From contig OZ038423.1 of the NCBI GenBank assembly GCA_964036155.1, positions 36,781,249 to 36,845,248 of the forward strand: a stretch of DNA of 64,000 nucleotides, written 5' to 3'. Shown here piece after piece: positions 58,501 through 64,000 of the stretch. Below the pieces are notes generated by a model, which saw nothing but the letters and a program-made list of their open reading frames with translations, was not told the DNA's origin and made no database searches. The position numbers were made by a program, and so were the translations under genes. Each line of letters opens with the position of its first letter. Positions within the stretch are counted from its first letter, which is position 1. The DNA comes from Diploscapter coronatus. Its lineage: Eukaryota > Nematoda > Chromadorea > Rhabditida > Rhabditidae.

Positions 58501-61500
58501 GGAATACGGGACGACATACAACAGATCAGAAATGGGCATTTTTGGGAAATTCATCCATCACTCATTTTGAAAGTTCGTGCAGTTCTTGCTCAGATAGTGT
58601 CAATGAACAAGAAAAACTGCATAAACTTGTTCACAAATTCAAGACGTCGAACCACATCGCTTTCCCAGAAATTGACCATCATATCAGAGATGAGAAGTGA
58701 ACAATGAACAATGTAGCTTTTTGAAAGTCAATAGAAAAAGTGTTCAGGTAAAATCGATTTAATGAGGCGAAAACCGTATGGAATTTCTCAAGCATCTAAC
58801 AAGTGGTCATATTGAATCGAGTTGAAGATCTCGATGAGAATGAAATGAAGATCAAGACCATCGATGAAATGAGGAATTGATGTTGCAAAACTGCGCGCAC
58901 AACGATAAAGCCGAAAATTGGGGAGGGGGTGGTGAATTAGAATGGAGATGGAGAAAAAGAGCGAGATTTCTCCGACTGCAAAAAGTGTTTCCGGGAGGGA
59001 GGGGAAACAGAAAATAGAGATACGCCTGAAGCACGCAACTCGCCGATACGAATCAGCGCGGCACATCAGACAACAACCAAACAGGGCCTCTTGTATAATT
59101 ATCCAGCATTTGTAAGCCTCACCAGACTTTTTTTGTTCATTCCCCTGCCTCACTAACTCTAAAGTCTGATGAGTTTCACAAATTGTGCTGATAATTTGCT
59201 GAGAAATTTTATCGAAAGCCACCAAACAGGGCAAATGTCATTGAGAAAACAAACGAAGAAATTGACAAGAAAAGAAATTCATTCATGAAAGACTGAATGA
59301 AGAGAATAAATGAGCAAAATAAAGAGGGGCAGAGAAGAGAAACGGAGAAAGAAAGAGAAAGAATAAGTGTGTAATGCAGAGGATGAAGCTGCCTGATTGA
59401 GCAGAAGCAGAAGTGCAAAAAAGAAAAAGACTAAAGATATAGCAATGAACCATTGATTCAATCGATGCAAAACAGAATGAAATAATGACGCGGTATGAAA
59501 AAGGCGGCTTCTATTAAAAACAGAAAATTCGTCGAATTTCGCAATGCATTCTCCATTGATAAATATTGGAAAAGTCGTTTCGTCTTTCGTACCTATGAAA
59601 GTAAGGAAAAACTAGCATTTATCAACGAAAGATATTATGGAGAGGGGAAGATTTGCGAGTTTTTGATAACATGATCATTCTAAACTTGGCAAGTGTACAC
59701 CAGTTTAAAAAAATTATTAGAAGCAGAAAAGAGCGGCGCTTAAAAATACAAGGTGCCGAAAAAGTCGTTCAGATCTCCCGGAAAAAAAACTCCGCTCTGC
59801 GTACTTTTCCCGCCGTTCATCGGTGCTATTTTTAATCGCTCGCAGCAGTCAGTCGTTGCGATGAAAATTGGGGGGATTTGTCAGATTTCGAGCTCTTTGG
59901 CAGAAACACAGAAGCAGTGAGGGAAATGGGGCTTTTTTTGGAAGGGGGATGGATAAAGAAGGAATGGAATGGAAGGGGAGAGGCTCGGAAAGGGAGAAAG
60001 AGGGGCTCAAAAAGCTGCCTGTTTCTGTTTCCCCACACACATACACACGCACACATAGTCATCGGCCTCGGACCTCTTTTCATTCCCAATGGACATAGCT
60101 CTGCCCTGTTGCCCACAGGAAGCGAAGCCTTGTGGAGGTCTTGAAGGCTTTCGAGGCCGAAGACGCAAATCCACGCCCCACTCGCCTACTGACTTTGAAA
60201 GCCCCCTCACCCAAAGAGTGTCGAAATAAAAATACATCCGGTCGAGAAAATTGACTGCCCATGCTTTTGATTAATGGGTTGAGAGTTCATCAATTCTTCT
60301 CAAAATTTTGTTAACAGCAAGTTTTTGCGCCGCTCGTAAATTTGACGAGTGTTCAAGAGTGACAGAGGAAATGTCCGTGGGGTGAAAAAGAGCAGGTAAG
60401 AAAAGAGAAGCAGTAAAAATGCACAGACCAGAGGAAGCGAAGGGCGCATCAGTGCATATTACAGCCTGTTCGGGTGAAGTTTGAAGGGAAGAAAGACATT
60501 GGGGCAAGGCGCAATGCAATGCGATGAAATTGCAAACTTTGTTGACTACGAGAAAGAAGCTGCCTTTTCCGTGGCTGTAGAGAGCATGAATTGCCGAGGG
60601 GCAAACAACCACACAAAAGCCCGCTGCTGCAATTTGTCGTCGATTCCAGACAGAACAGAGCAGTTCAATGTCAATTCAATCAGAGATACTGCAAAAATTC
60701 TCCCCATTTTTAAAGATAGAACAAGAAAATCGGCTGAAATAATCCCCCATGCAAAGTGTAGCTACCAAAATCTTTAATCGAATTTGAATTCAGCTGATCT
60801 ACAATTCTAGTACAGAAAAATGAATTATGGTGAAGTTAGAGCAGCACAATTCCTTGTAATTCCCAGGCCAACCATTGCGTGCTCATAAATAGAAACTGCG
60901 TCGTATATTTAGCCCCACAAAAGCAATGATAGATACATTTTAGTCAGCAACAAGACGTTTGGATAAGAAAAATTGGATGGGATTGAGAATTTTGGTATCG
61001 TGTGAAAGCCATCTTCACCTTGCTGTACCTGAGAAAATAAGAACGTCTATCCACGCAATAATAAAATTACCTCATTTGGAGTTGCATCAGCACTTTCTTT
61101 AAAGAAGAGTAGCTCGCTTTCTTTCTAATGTATTCCTCAGAAAAATGACCGAATTTTGCAAAATATCGAAAATTCTAATTTTTAGGATGATAGGATGAGT
61201 CTCTGATATTCTGGCCTCAAGCGCAAATGAACGAGATAAAATTTGTAAGACGAAAAAATAGAAAAAAAGGCTGTGAATTGATGCTGTTTCTACTGCACGG
61301 GCGGCGGCAGGCATTGGAAGGCAAAAAACGAGGAAGCGAGAAAAAATTGAGAAATTGGGCAGAATTGGCGGCAGAATCGAGCATGAAAACGAGAGAATTT
61401 GCTCGGGAAGAGAAGATGAGATCAAGACGACGCGACGCACAATCAGGCAAAAGGCAGAAAGGGCAGGCAGATCGCTGAGCCACATAACCACATCCAGATG

Positions 61501-63486
61501 CATGGACTAATGGACTAACGAAGCAGAAAAGGATGAAGCTCCGAAAATGGCAAAAAGAACAGGATCAGTCAAATGTGATTTGTTTTAGCTAATTTTTCTG
61601 CCCAAATATAAACAAAGACATCTACCATCTTCTTCCTGGAAAACTCCGAATAAACTAAGCTAAAATCGACCAACTGTCGCGTGCGCATGAAATTCGGGCT
61701 TTTGTAGGACACAAAATTGATGAATTGCTGAATTTCAGCTTGAAAGGGGGCGATTTCTTCGGAGAAACAAAAAACAATGCAAAACAATGGACAGTTCGAT
61801 CGATGCCTTGCGGTTTCAATTCAAAGGCGATGGCGAAGGTAGAGGGCATCTTTGAGAAATGAAAGAAGATGAAATGTTGTCACAAATGGAAATGTGGCGA
61901 TGATGAAACGGCGGACATTTGAAAAGCAACAACACACAGCCAGATAGGACGGGCAAAAACGAGGAGGGCTTTTTTGCCAGTTCGATTTTGAGATGGACGA
62001 TGACACATATAGATTGAACGAACAGATAGGGGGCGAGTTGATCGTGGAACGATGTGAGAGGCAAATTTTGAGAAATGCACGATCCAAGGAAATGGTTAGG
62101 AGGAAAATTTCTCCAAAAGTTCAGCTTTATCCATACTATTTTGACTAGAGAGCGTTTGAACTTTATAAATCTTCCGAAAAGATCATGAAGGATGGAGTAG
62201 AAGAAAGGGCGGATAAGAATGGGATAACGAAGGAACGTACATTTGAGAAGATGGGATTGCTTTGAGATGTTCTATGGTCACTATAAACTAACCTCATCAC
62301 AGGCCGAGCATCTCGGTTTGTGCAGCTCCGCGTAGTGTCGCTCGCAATACACCTGCCCTTCCTTCACGCAGTACGTCAGATCCACGAGTAACTGAAATAG
62401 AAACGCTAAAAATCTGTTGGAGTTGTTGAATACTGTCATCTCAAGTTTCAACAATGTAATAACTCTTTGTGCATTATTTTAGTGTCGTTTATTCTATTGG
62501 CGTTGTGGAGCGAGAAAAGATATGACTTTAATAACGAAGAACTTCCAACCTGATCACAGACATTGCACGCGAAGCAGGGTGGATGCCATCCTGTGGACTC
62601 TCCGAGTTTCGGTGCAATCACTGCCATTTCGTTCCTCTCCAGAATGCCTCTGCATTTGTGGCACTCCTGAAAATCGCTGGATTTATTCGGATTCTTCATA
62701 TGAGCAATTTGGGAAAACAGTTGCACCATAGCATCGTTGTAGGCAAAACAAGATAGATTTCTTCTTCCATACTATTCTATTTCGTATGCAACAATGTAAC
62801 AACTATTACAACTAATTTGCCGGGTTGCCCTTCATCATAATTCGCTCTTTTTCATTTCGTCTTTTATGTCGTTCTCTTGAAATCTCTCGATCTTACACAA
62901 ATTAATTGATTTTCGCAACTTCTAAAAAGAACTCACAATGCTATTCGGAATGTTGGGGTTGACGTAGCCGATGTCGAGAGCAATTTCATTCCTGGCATTG
63001 ACGAACTCCTCGTAGACCTTCCTCTCTGGAGCTCCTCCTAGGTGTCTGCAGTAGGCGGGAGACAAGTCTTGTCTGGGCAGCTGCATCACGAGCTGCTTCT
63101 CACGGTACTTCTCCCCTGCTGAATTCGTCCGGGGTACAACATGATTCGGCAGTTGCGCCATGTATTCCTCCACCTGCAACGTTTATCAATCATATTTTTA
63201 TCAAGAAAAAAACAATTCTAAATTTGAAGATCTCCATTTTAAATGTTTTTGAAAGCTTATCAAGCAGTGATGAAGCAGAGCAATGATTCAATAATAAATA
63301 TTCGATTTGATATTTAACGATGATGCATTCAGATAAGAAAGTGGAAATTTCGCAATAAAAATAACATTTCTCTCCAGAATCAGTGGAATTTACCTTCTTT
63401 CGATTCAATCCTGGTGGCACCCAACTGTATCCATGACTGACGCTGCCCGGGGCATCCTTCAGATTAGCTGCAGTGCTGATTGGCAT
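55518..63486 (-). CDS. lmpt: PET plus six LIM domain protein (Limpet / LIM-9 type), 482 aa
   Basis: Exons in transcript order: 63486-63394, 63173-62937, 62666-62550, 62391-62293, 58258-58161, 57959-57857, 57517-57343, 56592-56423, 56083-56027, 55977-55848, 55791-55738, 55633-55518 (1449 nt, in phase). The N terminus carries a PET domain ([38 protein letters not shown]). Six LIM zinc-finger domains follow, each with CxxC...HxxC...CxxC...CxxC spacing: CHKCRG, CSACDE, CDECAK, CDGCGE, CSKCKK, CSACTK. PET plus six LIM is the invertebrate Limpet/LIM-9 arrangement, related to vertebrate FHL and testin, found at muscle dense bodies/M-lines and in nuclei. The ATG sits 5 nt behind AATTTCAG, the very short leader expected after trans-splicing. 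A 4-kb intron separates PET-LIM1 from LIM2-6 and could house another promoter. Confidence 0.95.
56103..56185. repeat. Small hairpin with CATACTATTT core in LIM gene intron
   Basis: GGCAC (56111) and GTGCC (about 56180) with imperfect flanks enclose CTATCTTTCCTCATACTATTTTA (56155-56177). The core matches loops at 23742 and in part 33348 and 62767. Confidence 0.4.
58259..62292 (-). other. 4.0-kb intron of the LIM gene, no gene seen
   Basis: The plus strand is strongly purine-rich in long stretches (58333-58500, 58918-59015, 59280-59420, 59920-60010), so the transcript is pyrimidine-rich there. The long open frames on the minus strand are low-complexity by-products of this bias. A CA-rich patch lies at 60034-60056. 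No coding homology or RNA structure was recognised; an internal promoter is possible but unproven. Confidence 0.5.
62735..62790. repeat. Small hairpin with CCATACTATTCTATTTCG core
   Basis: CGTTGTAGGCAAAACAAGATAG (about 62734-62755) is an imperfect inverted partner of CTATTCTATTTCGTATGCAACA. It belongs to the CATACTATT hairpin family and lies in the intron between the PET and LIM1 exons. Confidence 0.35.
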
Positions 63487-64000
63487 TGAGGCTGAAATTG
63501 TTTAATTTTCAAATTGCATGACTAATTTTTTCTTGCACAATCACTGATAACATTCTCCTTCCCCTCTAGACAATTTGCTGTTTGTATTTGCCTTCTTCTA
63601 TTCTTCAATTCCGAATTCCACTTTGCGCGCGATTTGTTTTAGTCTATTTCGCGCGTGTCCGTTTCTGCTTCTTCCACATTTTATGTGTCAGTTCAATTAA
63701 TTTCAGACACGCTTCAGTAAATTCACTGTTGTTTTCATCGTTTTGAATGTAGTTGTTAAAACTCGGAGAAGAGTTGAATTTTACTGGATGTGGAAATATT
63801 TCGTATACATATAGTTAAAGTAGAATGAGACGGTGTGCAGCAGGCTGGAAACGACATGACTTCTCGCTTTGACTGCTGCCTTTCTGAGCATGCGAAATTA
63901 GCAGTGTGTGAGTTTCTCTCACTTCCCCACAGCTAGTCAAAGGCGGCCAAAAATTCCGCTGCCAAAAAGGAAATGCGGCTACAATTTCCGTGAAAGGACC
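63487..64000 (-). promoter_or_regulatory. 5' flank of the LIM gene
   Basis: The acceptor AATTTCAG (ends 63492 on the minus strand) defines a 5-nt leader. Further upstream there is a palindromic pair GCGCGCG/CGCGCG near 63625-63655 and no coding sequence. The real promoter may lie outside the window. Confidence 0.4.

Noticed and set aside
59832..60262. Frames of 60-94 codons on both strands near 60000
   Set aside because: Purine-skew artefacts inside the LIM intron; no domain and no conserved start.
1..64000. tRNA, rRNA, CRISPR arrays, bacterial operons or viral genes
   Set aside because: No box A/B pairs, rRNA blocks, spacer arrays or phage/viral protein signatures were seen; the gene structure is eukaryotic throughout.

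Overview
The window looks like nuclear DNA of a small-genome invertebrate, most likely a nematode. It is AT-rich. Genes are split into many short exons by introns that are often only 40-60 nt long and end in TTTTCAG or TTTTAG. Several start codons sit just behind a lone splice-acceptor sequence with no recognisable upstream exon, as expected for spliced-leader trans-splicing. The gene repertoire is metazoan. No spliced-leader or rRNA sequence is present to settle the phylum, so another ecdysozoan such as a tardigrade is not excluded. All gene models below are hand-spliced: each has intact phase across every junction and a coding length divisible by three.

Layout. 1-5400 (+): the C-terminal 898 codons of midasin (MDN1/Rea1), with the acidic D/E-rich region and the MIDAS von Willebrand A domain. 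5953-10658 (+): a cysteine/serine-rich nuclear protein (CSRNP family, 777 aa). 10931-30795: two head-to-tail copies, both on the minus strand, of an unusual Src-family-like gene (A, 982 aa; B, 961 aa). They are separated by a 2 kb inverted-repeat element, and copy B is further interrupted by two DNA-transposon-like insertions. 31920-32209 (+): a truncated Hsp70 fragment. 33517-50000 (-): DIP2 (1636 aa, 33 exons) with an alternative first exon at 42241-43131. 55518-63486 (-): a PET plus six-LIM protein of the Limpet/LIM-9 type (482 aa).

The most interesting locus is the tandem pair. Each gene encodes MGN(A/V)CCC (an SH4-type acylation motif), then short Cys-containing repeated exons, a long acidic Tyr/Glu-rich linker, SH3-SH2-SH3-SH2, and a Src-like kinase domain. 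That domain has lost the catalytic aspartates (HRD to HGN, DFG to GFR) and the glycine loop but keeps the VAIK-type lysine and the alphaC glutamate. I know of no described family with a doubled SH3-SH2 cassette on a pseudokinase. I infer a membrane-anchored scaffold or decoy for phosphotyrosine and proline-rich ligands rather than an enzyme. The copies differ in the N-terminal linker: copy A carries a 48-residue tandem repeat, copy B a threefold expansion of a two-exon cassette. Their SH3-SH2 region is identical by eye over about 1.5 kb, introns included, which suggests recent gene conversion.

The other genes are conserved housekeeping or structural genes with no evident functional link to each other: ribosome assembly (MDN1), transcription regulation (CSRNP), neuronal/lipid-related DIP2, and muscle/adhesion LIM protein.
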